DNA of 64,000 nt, from contig OZ038323.1 in the NCBI GenBank assembly GCA_964035795.1, forward strand, positions 11,482,786 through 11,546,785, in the 5' to 3' direction. Position 1 is the first letter of the stretch. Each line of letters starts with the position of its first letter. The position numbers and the translations under genes were made by a program. The stretch is from Pterobdella sp. o SKG-2022 (Eukaryota > Annelida > Clitellata > Hirudinida > Piscicolidae). Under the pieces are notes generated by a model. That model saw only the letters and a program-made list of their open reading frames with translations, was not told the origin of the DNA and searched no databases. Positions 35,946 to 64,000 of the stretch are shown one piece after another.

Positions 35946-37470
35946 TTTTGTCTTTGTGTGTTTGTATCTATTTTATAACTCCAACTTTTGAAATGCGTGC
36001 AATCATTGAAATATGCATTTAAAATTTACGATTTGAATAAGAAAAATAAAAATGGAAACTGAAAATAATAGCAAATGAAACAATAATAAATAGTTTCCAT
36101 TAGAAAGTAATGATTTTTCTTATATTTTCTTAGTTTTTATTTGAATTTAGTGGCTCGTTTTTATCTTGCTGTTAAACATATCAACTTTAAGATTATATAA
36201 ATATTTTACAGAATATCAATATGAGAATAAATTTAATTTCACTTTTAGTTTGATATACTTCATGATGAAAATATTATTATTTTTATTATTCATAATATTT
36301 ATTATTTTTTTATTTTACATATCTTTTCTTATATAAGTCAAACAAAAATGTTGAAAAACTACTAATTTATTGGTTTGTGATTTTGAAAATCAATACACGG
36401 ATCGAAATATTTTCAAATCTTTAAAAGACTCATTCATCCGTTTTATCGCCCACTTCCGCCATAACTTTCAGCCGCAAAGAATATATACCTTTTGAACCTC
36501 GTATTTTATTTTTTCAATTTCAAACATTCATTCCAGTCATTAACATTTACGTTTTAATATGAAAAGCTTAACTCATCGGGGATTATGGCTTGGACGAATT
36601 TACAAAATGTGTCATTTTTGAGACAAAATTCAAAGCACACGACATATATATACAAAACTTCATGGCTCTGAAATAGGCTAAAAATAGAATTTATGAATAT
36701 GATTATCATACGCTTCATACCAAAACATGGCTGTTTGCCACTCATTTGTCTCTCAAGTTAATTTGGTACGCTGATTATTATTACAAATTATTTTTTTTCT
36801 TTTTATTCTTTGACGAATAATAACAAAAATTATTCTTTTTATTATTATTATTATTATTCATATTATTATTGTTGTTATTATTTAAATTTATTTTCTTATC
36901 GTTATTTTTAGAAGCATTATTCTAATTACTCCTATATGCACTGATTTTCTAATATAGATTTTCTATTTTTATTTTTATTATTGTTTTTGCACAGAGAATT
37001 AATGCAGAGGTCAAATGGTGGGTATTTTATTAGAGGTCATAAGGCAATCAAATTCAAAACCAGACTACAAGTATACAATGTTATCAAAAGTTTCATCGAG
37101 AAGTTTTTGAAATAATTTCCAAATAAAAGGTCTATTTAAAATAATTGTCAAAGAGGCTGGTATAAAGTTTATAAACATAATGTGAATAATTAAAACTCAA
37201 TACATCTATTAATCTCAAAGTTTTTCTTCTGTCTGTACACCAAGAATTTGACAAAAATTTGGTTCACCTGGAACAAAAGAGAAATTCTCTAAATTATTTC
37301 CAAATTTAAAATATTGTTTCATTAAATTAAAACTGTAAAATTTCACGAATAAATTATTTCAGAATCATATAATCTTAATATTTTCTTGCTTGAACCTTCA
37401 CCACAGCATTCTACACAAACTAGTTAAACAGACTCTCATCTCTTTAGAACCACAATGTTCAAATCCCACC

Positions 37471-38794
37471 CTAAACCTCCACCTCCCTCCTTCCCAACCA
37501 GTCATCAAAGCATGGAATGACATCAACTTTCCCTTCTTCATTTAGGAATAACTTCACCCTGGTCCTCATTTCATCAAAGGGGATTGGCATACCGTATGGA
37601 ATCTCCCAGACCTGGGTTTTGTGTGTGATGTGTAGTGAAGTAGGGTGTGGTGAAATGCGGTGGTGTGTGGTGAGATGAAATGGTGTAAGATGATGTAAGA
37701 CAAAGTGGTGTGCGGTGAGGGAGTGTGAGACGAAGTGGTGTGTGATGGATTGCTGCTTTGTAGTGTGATAGTGTGTGAAAGTTCGGAGTTTGGAGGTATT
37801 AAAGTGTGGTTTGTTATAAGTTTGTGTAGCGTAAGTCAAGCTTCATATAGTATAAATGCTTTGAAATTAATAGAGCTGATTTATGATATGTTGCTATGGT
37901 AGTTCTAATGACGTTGTGGGGGAAAAAGAGTTTACCGTGGTTGGTAATGAAACAAAGTTTAACTATATTCGGAATTTAAAAAGAAGCTAGTTTTAGCTTC
38001 AGACATGAATAAATTTGTGATGGGTCCATACGAATTATCATAAAAAACAACGAACAATAGCGTCAGGTCTGTCCTTCAAAATGGCCGCTTTGGCGTCCTC
38101 TTCGCTCTGCATCAATCATAATAACAACAATAGAAATTAACATAATGGAAAAAAAATAAAAAATAATAACTATAGAGATAAAAAATATTGGAAAAACAAA
38201 ATATTTTATGAGGAATATTTATTTATAATAAAAATAAATATTAAAACTGCGGCATTTGGGAGACTCGTAATTCAAATGCTTGAAACTATTTCCTCATTGA
38301 AATTATTATAAATGAATCTATTAAGTTTATTTTTTTGGTTTTCAAATGTAGCTATCAAGTTTGCAAACAAGTCCAGTCCCAACCATTCCTATCAATTCCT
38401 CCCAACACGAGTTTTCCCCCCTGTAGGCCTGACACCTGCAGGGGAATAATATATATTTAACTAAGCTTTTTATGATCAAAATGGATTTAATTCACAAATA
38501 AACTGAATGATGTTAATCGTAAGATAGGAATCTTTATGTTGCAAGTTTAATTTTATATTTGAACTTTTTATACCAAACTATAGTGATCTCTGATTTTCAT
38601 GTTTAGCACTTTGGCTTCGTGAATTCATTAAAATAAAACAACAGTCAATGAGTTCAATAGCAACCAATTAAATAAACTTTATTGAATATATTATATAATT
38701 CTCAAACTAGTGACATAGTTAAAAATGGCTATACTAACAAGTTGGTATGCAGAAAAACACTAAACGAGATAATAATGACAATCAACGACTTCAT
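37471..38794 (-). CDS. Secreted potato inhibitor I (eglin/CI-2) family serine protease inhibitor
   Basis: Four exons: 38794-38739, 38435-38384, 38106-38056, 37611-37471. Phases 2, 0, 0 fit exactly and give 99 residues plus a stop. Exon 1 is a signal peptide (MKSLIVIIISFSVFLHTN; an in-frame ATG lies 12 bases upstream). The mature part follows the family pattern. CWEELIGM corresponds to SWPELVG. SEEDAKAAILKDRPDAI is the helix (EEAKAIILKDNPD). VWEIPYGMPIPFDEM is the binding loop (VxVPEGSPVTLDL). RTRVKLFLNEEGKVDVIP matches the strand R-D-RVR-FVDE-GKVVRVP. Aligning to eglin c puts P1 at Phe65 (P2 Pro64, P1' Asp66), predicting inhibition of chymotrypsin-like proteases. Arg71 and Lys73 occupy the loop-supporting positions. 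Three cysteines (20, 29, 87) are unusual because eglin and CI-2 have none. The C-terminus extends beyond the family's usual end (CFDDWLGRREVEV). Confidence 0.85.
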
Positions 38795-38806
38795 CTTGTA
38801 GTTCAT

Positions 38807-41510
38807 AGCTCAACCATTTCTGTGAAATTTAACCAGTCAGTATTTCTATGGGAAAATTAAATGGCGGAAAATTTGAAATATTCTCATTGGAAGATTCAAA
38901 TAACCTTGTATAAATAGCAACAAAACCCTAAAAATCTCCCAATAACACAATTTTTTGAAAACGCAGTACACAACAGTAGCTAAAGACAAATTAATCGAAC
39001 AAGCTTATATACAATGATAATCTCTCAAGCTTCATTTATATGTGCAGCACATAGACTTTGACCCTCAAGACAGATGACGGTAAACATTTTCTAGCCCAAT
39101 CTCGTTTCATTTCAGACACATATCTTTCATCTGTTTGAATATTTTATCAGTATGTACTTTTGTGCTTGTATGTCGTGTAATTAGGGTTAATACTCAGCCT
39201 GGCCTGTATTTACTTCACCTTTGAAGCTGTCCATATCTGAGTTCCTACTGTACGAGACTTGCTGATAATTAAAGCTTAAGTCTGTATAAATTAAAGTGAG
39301 TTCAAGTTCAAGGAACTTATTTGAAAATTGGAAGAATTTAAAAATGGATAGAAGGTTACATTTTAGATAAATTTTCAAAGATAGAATCTTCTAGAAACCA
39401 TCGTTCAAAACATGGTCTTCCTGTTACTGCGAACAACGTGACATTATGTTGTTGTTCTCTTCCTAACGTAAACAACTCTATCTCAATAACATGAATCATT
39501 CCACCAATCATGTGTTCCTCGTGTACTCTGACATCATTCCAGTGCTTCGTAAGGGTTCAAGGTTGTTTGTGTTCGAGAGTTTTGTGAGAGAGGAATGCTG
39601 TTTGGAGGAGTTTCATGCCTCATGTGACGCTTAAAAAAGGACTTGAACCTCAGAGAAGACATGTTACTATCGAATAATTATTTTTAGCTTTTTTTAAGGA
39701 AAAATTTGTGCATGTTTGAAAATAAAACCCAGTGTTTTCTCATTCATTCATCAGAGGACTGTTTTCTATGAATGTTCTCAAGTAAGCTTTGTGAGAGTAT
39801 CTTTACATTAGAAAAGTTTTAACTTTCAACAAAATATAATATTTCACTCGCTAGGTAGTTTCAAATCTTCACCCATCTTTCCTTGAGCTTGACAAGCACA
39901 CCCTCATAACCGTGTATACCAGGGATGAGGACTTGATCAAGGAATCAGTTTAAAATAATGATACCCAATCTTCATCACCTCTGTTGGTTTTCTGTCTTGT
40001 TGTAGTTTGACGGGTAGATGTCTAAGTTATTTGTACGTGGAGTTCTATCCAAATTTCCATCACGTTTTGACCTCAATATGATTCTTGATTATAACATTCT
40101 CATGGGGTATTTAGCTTGACAAATATTATTGCAAAAGTATGACGTGTGTGGAGATTTTCAAAAGAACACTTTTAGGGAATTTGATCAGTTTAACAATGAG
40201 ATCAGCAAGTGGCCATTTGGAAACATTTATTTATAGATAAATAATTAGCCTTAAGTATAAATCAGCATAACATGAAGTTTTTATTAGCTAAGTCCACCTG
40301 ATAATGATCTCCAATGATCATCGACAAAATTCTCAATGAAAAATATAACTAAGTTTTTGTAACTCATCTTCGTTTCTGGAAACATTTGTTAAACTCCTGT
40401 TAATGTTTTTTTGGCCTATTCCCTTGATGGTAATCAAACATACAAGGAAACAGACATTCAGCCATACATCTATCACCATCACCATGTTTGCTTAAATATT
40501 CTTTTGTTACTGGATCTATTCTTGTATCTGTGTGATGTTTTGTATTTTTGTGCGCGTTATATGTATGTGTGTATTTATGTGTGTATTTTTATGTTTGTAT
40601 TAGTGTTTGTGTTTCTACGCGTATCTATGTATATTTATTCATGTGTATTATTTTATGTGTGCGTATGTGTGGTGCTTGTTCAAACACACAAGTGCTTGAG
40701 AACACTTTTGCCACATTAGAGCTATGATTGCTTATTATATTGCAGATAATGCTCCTCTCTCGCCATTATTTGTGGTGATTTTGTGTAATTGTTGGCGATA
40801 AATTCAACCGAGGTTAACGCTAAACACTAAACGCTAGAAAATTTATTAAACTCAACTTTTAAACAGTTAAAATCTGCGATATTTTTATTACTTTGGAAGA
40901 TCCTTATAACAAACGCTGTGAGACTTTTTATTTTCCACTGTATTAAGCGTTAAAGGTGAACTGAGGGTTTGAAACTTACAAATTATCAACGCACTTTTGC
41001 TATGCTTATGAACCTCGAGACATAAGAGTGCTTGATGTGTGTGTTCATGTGTCTCTATGCCTGTTTATGTGTGTCTGTGCGTTTTAATGTGTGTTTGTAT
41101 GTTTCCATGTTCACGTGTGTGTTTACGTGTTTCTGTTGTATGTTTGTTTATGTGTGCTTATGTGTTTTCTATTTATGTGTGCGATGCTATGTCTTCATGC
41201 GCATGTAGAGATGTTTTTTTGTTAGCATCATCTTTTATGAATACAAGCATTATATGACAATGCAGTTATATATATCAACATCAAAAACACACACACATAC
41301 ATATTACATATTATAACTAAACAAGCATATAGGCATAATGAAGCATATAAGAAGAAGGAAGAGGAAGGTCGGATATAAAGATGGAGAGTTCACAATGAAT
41401 CTAGCAAGAGTGTCGACTTGTGAGCACTTGTAAGTTTACGTTGGGTAAGGTGGATAGTTTATTATGCATTGTGGCCCTTAAAGAAGAATTTGTTAAGTTT
41501 CCACAAAAAA
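38807..41510. other. Gene-free interval with TG-rich tracts
   Basis: No convincing exons. TATGTGTG-rich stretches occur at 40540-40670 and 41030-41190 and keep frames open artificially. It separates the inhibitor start (minus) from the APCDD1 start (plus), so promoters for both may lie here, but no motif is clear. Confidence 0.5.
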
Positions 41511-59909
<18,399 letters not shown>

Positions 59910-60421
59910 TATAATATTTTGAAGATTATATTTTTAAAACTTTTTTTTCATCAAAGAGCTAGTTAAATGTCTTTAGTTTTTGCTTTTGATATTTGTTTGA
60001 AATTATTTGTTGAATAATTTCCCATTTCTTTTTAAATGTCAAAATTCAATTTAACTTTCACAACAACATTTGAGATGGTTAGAAATTTTTTTAAAACACT
60101 TTTTTTTATTTAAGAAAAAAATTTAGTAACAAAAACAAGCAAATGAAGCTTTGAATAAAACAAATATTAACACAAAATTCAAGTCAAAAATTGAAATCAC
60201 CGGGTTGGCTAAATATTAAATCGATATTCAAAAGGTCAAATTCCTTGCAAAGTTTTATGGTTGAAAAAAAAGTACTATCTACCTAAAATCACATATCTTT
60301 GAAGTATGCACACCAGTTTCTCACTCAAGCGTCAACAAACATTAGGGATAACTGAAACAACTGTCATTAACTGTGCAAAATGACATTCTCATAGATTCAA
60401 TCAAGAGCTTCTTGTGAGTTG
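59910..60421. other. Convergent intergenic region between APCDD1 and the DEG/ENaC gene
   Basis: About 510 AT-rich bases separate the two stop codons. The two 3' UTRs presumably lie here. Confidence 0.6.
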
Positions 60422-63400
60422 TTAGTAAGCTATTTCAAAACGAGGGTGAAGTTGGTCTTCCAGGTCTTCTACTTGAGGTGCTGAAGGCTGTGTGGTCTTT
60501 GTAGCCTACACCATCAACATCATCATTTAACTATGCATTAATATTGAATATGCAAATAAAATAATTAAATATGAACATTCAAAAATGGTAGTAATGATGA
60601 AGATGTAACCTCTTCCGGTTTCACCCTCCTTCTTTGTCTCTTTCCAAAGACTTGCAGCAACACCAGGTCTGCCACAAACTCCACAAACTCACAGATGGTC
60701 AGTGCAGACATGCCCAGCCACAACCCCAGTATTCCTCCACAGTCGGATAAGAACTGAAACAGCTAGAAATTATTTTCCACCGCTTATACATTTATTCTTT
60801 CTCACATATTATTTAAAAACAAATTTTGTTTGATACAAAACTGACCTAAATTTGTTATAAGTTTTATACAGTAATTGAACTATAAAGAATGAATAAGAAA
60901 TCTACAACCCCTCTTCCATCCTCCTCCCCACTCCTTCATTCCACCATCCCCCTTTTAACCTCATAAGCCTTCACTTCACTGATACTCTTGAAGTTGAACT
61001 CTTCATAGAACAGCTCCACTTTCACCAGGTTCTCCTTGTAATGCTCTTTGGCGTCATAAGTCAGCTTCGACTGCAGTTTCTCCAGCACTTCCTCCTTGTC
61101 ATCATCATTATTATCATTGTTGTTGTTTTTTTTATTATTTCTATTGTTATTTTTATTCTCATCATTAGCACCATCATCATTGCGCTTATAAATTAGCAAA
61201 ATTATATTTTGGTACATTTTCTATTTAACTGAAATTTTTATCGTCTCATTTTTCTTAGAGATATTTTAAAAACAATCCTCAAAACATTGTTACATAGTTT
61301 CCTTGAGGAATTATACTACATTCAATGAAAACACAAAACCATAGTACCTTCATTCAAAGATATGATTCATCAAAAGCCATAGAACTCATAAAATTATCGA
61401 AAATTCTCACTGCAAGCTGTTGGGTGGGCCAGGCTGCTGTGGACAGGGACACGTCGTATGTGGATTCCCTGGGAGAGAGGGTATAGCTATATTGAGATTT
61501 TTCTTTAGGGGGGTAGTTCACCTTAAATGCTGGAGATTTGGTACTTTTATTATAGAAGTTTTAACGGTATTACATGGCAAAATATCGAACTAATAATTTG
61601 AAATCACCACTATACGTTCATGTGTTAATTACAACGTTGGTCAAAAGTTTAAGACACAGCTACAAAAGCTTACTGGCATGGCTCTGGACACGAGCACTTG
61701 ATGGTTCCGTTGTTGAAATTCTTTTGGAAACTTTTCATGCATTTCTCTGAAACATAATTCCAACTTGATTGGGTAATTAGTGTATTCTACTCAACATTAC
61801 CATGCTCTGAGTTGGATTGTTGGCAGTAGGGGTATGTTATGTTGCTTTTGAAGGCTTGGGCTTTCAGGGGGTAGTGAGTGTGGCCACACTTACACTTTTC
61901 AATTAAGTTTACTTGGAAGCAAGTTATGATGCAAGCCTTGGTGGATTGTTAGTGGTGTTAAAAAATCTACTCAAACATCTAGTTCAACTAACAGCTGTGC
62001 CGTATTTGATTCCAGAGTAGATCTCCTCAAAAAGGTTGATGTCTGGGTCGGGCAGGCTGGTGTTGTAGCAGATGTTATGTGGTGGTGTGAGCCTCCTAAT
62101 GTTCGACTGAGAGCGGTTCATGTTTAAACAAGTATCACTTAACCTTGAAAACGTCACAAAGTTCAACAATGCTACAAAAAACTAGGAAGTAGTAGAACCT
62201 GCTTGAGGCCAAGGGAAGTTAATTGTCCAGGATTGAGGGAAACGCCAGAGTCATCTGGGAAAGGCATCATGGCTTGCTCCAGTACCAGGAGTCTGTGTGG
62301 GCGGGGGAGAAAGGCTTACATGATTCAAGCGAGTCAATTGATGGTTGATTTTTAATATGCTATGGTATAACATGAAGGAAATATATCATAGACTGTGAAG
62401 CAATAGTTTTATTTCTGATGAATGTTAAAAATAATGAAGCATGACTTTTTATCAAATTTCAAAATGAAACCTGTATAAAAAAACAACAATACCCCGATAC
62501 CCAATACCACAGATGGATACAAACCTGATACCAGCCATGTCATTCTGCTTACTGAGGTATTCAAACTGGTTGACATTCAGAACCATCGTAAGGCCTTGAG
62601 GCATGTGTTGTTGTGATTGGATTTGTATTGATAATTCAAGTTTGCCTATACCCTTATACAACTACACATAAAACCAATGAAAATGCTTTATAAGCTACAA
62701 ATAAACACCGTGTCTTCTGCCAGTTTTCGTAGCCATCTGCACCTCCTTGCCCCTTCCTGCGTTGAAGGTAAAACAGTTGCCATGCTGAGAATTGTGGATC
62801 TGGTCAAAGTATCTGATGGAGCATTTCAAGGGTTCAGTGAAATATTAAATGTGTTCAAAGCTAATTCTGTTTTGTGATACTATTGTTAATAATACTACTC
62901 TTAGATTATAATGTAGCTTTAATGTATATCTATCTTTTCTTTACTTCAACACTAATAATACTAAATGATACTATAGTTTAAAAACACGCTCACTTTTTGT
63001 CTTTGCAGTCAAACCCCTCAAAGGTGCAGTCAAGGACAAGATCTTCAAACTGGAAACCCATGTCGGCTTTCGTCTGAGCATCCATCCCTGCTATCAACTC
63101 TTGCAACGGTGTCTCCTTCAACTGATGGCGTTGTGTGCTTTGGTTAAGAGAAATATCTTTCAGATATAGTTTCTTTTTTACTTTTTACAGTATGAGTTTG
63201 TGAGAAGATTTAATAATTCTAAGATAAATATTTATAGCCTTTTCCAACTTAAAATAACAACTGCAACAACCTTCATCTCGATCTCCCTACTGAAGTCATG
63301 AGGGATGGGAAGAAGGGTGATGGCGCTTTCAGCAGATTTTGTGCCTGAATTGTTTGTATGCATATTTCTTATATGCAATTATCAATTCGTGACATATAAC

Positions 63401-64000
63401 TTACATGTATGAGAAGTTATAAAGATTGGCAATTTATGGCAGAAGATTGAAATTATTGGCATTTAAATTAATATTATATTTGGTATTTTTATGGGCTACA
63501 CTAACAGTTCTTATTTCCTTAAAACGCATAACTAAAATTATGCTTTCAAAATAAAGTTGTTTATTCAATAAATCTAAATGCGTTCGAAATTTTCATTGTT
63601 CAATCGTTAATCGTTTGAAATGCATGGTGATTCATAAATGCTTCGATACATAATGATTTATATTAAATTATGAGAATGATATACGACTAGTGGAATGAGG
63701 AGTTGTGATGGCAGAGTCGAGAGTTGTGTCATTGAACGTGGATGGTTCGAGTGGGCTTGAGAAGGAAGAAGAAATAAAAGAAGTCAAAAATGGAGAAGAA
63801 AAAGGTGATGACGTAGCAGAAAAGATTTGAGATGATGTGGTGGTGGGAAATGTTTTGGAGGGGCAAGTCTTGTCTTGATACTTGAAATCATTTTTCTCGC
63901 ATTTGCAACTGCTCTGTGGTTTAGTGGGAGAAAGTTTCAAAGTTAATGTTTAAATAATGAAACGATAGTTGAAAAAACTACCGGAAGGAAGTAGTTTTGG
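60422..64000 (-). CDS. DEG/ENaC/ASIC-family sodium channel subunit (5' end beyond window)
   Basis: The exons are in order from the right edge. A Ser/Thr-rich exon around 63940-63668 has CKCEKNDFKYQDKTCPSK. 63344-63271. 63121-62994: GFQFEDLVLDCTFEGFDC, as in GHQFEDMLLSCKFRG. 62594-62525: LTMVLNVNQFEYL. 62292-62199: MPFPDDSGVSLNPGQLTSLG. 62106-61993: NIRRLTPPHNICYN. 61936-61801: ACIITCFQVNLIEKCKCGHT. 61746-61674: IKCSCPEPCQ. 61467-61411: ESTYDVSLSTAAWPTQQ. An exon ending at 60960: YKENLVKVELFYEEFNFKSI then SEVKAYE. 60753-60610: FLSDCGGILGLWLGMSALTI then CEFVEFVADL, the second transmembrane helix with the G-x-S selectivity-filter motif (GMS). 60505-60422: the cytoplasmic tail. The protein would be an amiloride-type Na+ channel subunit gated by ligand, acid or force. 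The first transmembrane helix lies outside the window. An Asn/Asp-rich insert precedes KEEVLEKLQ. The order of extracellular cysteines fits the family. Confidence 0.9.

Larger units (their letters stand above)
32065..37470. other. Gene-poor, low-complexity interval
   Basis: It contains a long pyrimidine-rich tract (about 32580-32960), a CATC-rich tract (33650-33900), a 20-bp tandem repeat (34978-35044) and a 28-bp minisatellite (35690-35945). Long frames here follow the simple repeats and show no domain. The missing 5' exons of the Ig gene could lie here, but I cannot identify them. Confidence 0.5.

Noticed and set aside
35655..36022. Long overlapping plus-strand frames rich in Cys/Val/Phe
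   Set aside because: They follow the 28-bp minisatellite, which simply lacks stop codons in three frames.

Overview
This is a eukaryotic, clearly metazoan (non-vertebrate) genomic window. Genes are split into many short exons with GT-AG introns. The DNA is AT-rich and dense with microsatellites, minisatellites, tRNA-derived SINE-like elements and non-LTR retrotransposon pieces, and it contains a 200-N assembly gap. The conserved genes (IFT80, CHCHD4/MIA40, HINT3, APCDD1, a DEG/ENaC channel) indicate an animal with cilia, but I cannot name the phylum. No rRNA, functional tRNA, CRISPR or prokaryotic operon is present. Exons were built by hand from reading frame, splice sites and remembered family alignments.

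Layout: 344-5495 (-) IFT80, a 20-exon gene whose first intron looks like a U12-type AT-AC intron. 5894-7180 (+) a small CS-domain (p23/CacyBP-like) protein, divergent from IFT80 across about 400 bp. 8277-8873 (+) an unrecognised multi-pass membrane protein. ~8865-11868 (-) a type II membrane protein of a metazoan glycosyltransferase-like family. 11.9-18.0 kb is AT-rich and gene-poor, with MITE-like inverted repeats. 18.03-19.27 kb holds two abutting LINE fragments, then the gap. 19721-19957 (-) is the last exon of an unidentified gene. 20738-25120 (-) encodes C-type-lectin-domain receptor exons (one or two genes). 25846-27230 (-) HINT3 and 27403-28144 (-) CHCHD4 lie in close tandem. ~28.9-32.1 kb (-) is an Ig-superfamily membrane protein. 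32.2-37.4 kb is low-complexity and gene-poor. 37471-38794 (-) is a four-exon secreted inhibitor of the potato inhibitor I / eglin family. 41511-59909 (+) is a complete APCDD1 gene of 838 codons; its 9.8-kb third intron carries a degenerate RNase-H LINE, a long CA tract and a palindromic AAT/ATT tract. 60422 to beyond the right edge (-) is a DEG/ENaC sodium channel gene, partial at its 5' end.

There is no pathway-level cluster. The secreted or surface proteins (C-type lectin, Ig, protease inhibitor, APCDD1, DEG/ENaC) lie in the centre and right, and housekeeping or ciliary genes on the left and in the middle. The most noteworthy items are the animal potato-inhibitor-I gene, the AT-AC intron of IFT80, an in-frame stop or ultrashort intron inside IFT80, the CRE-containing minisatellite, and the inverted-repeat element families.
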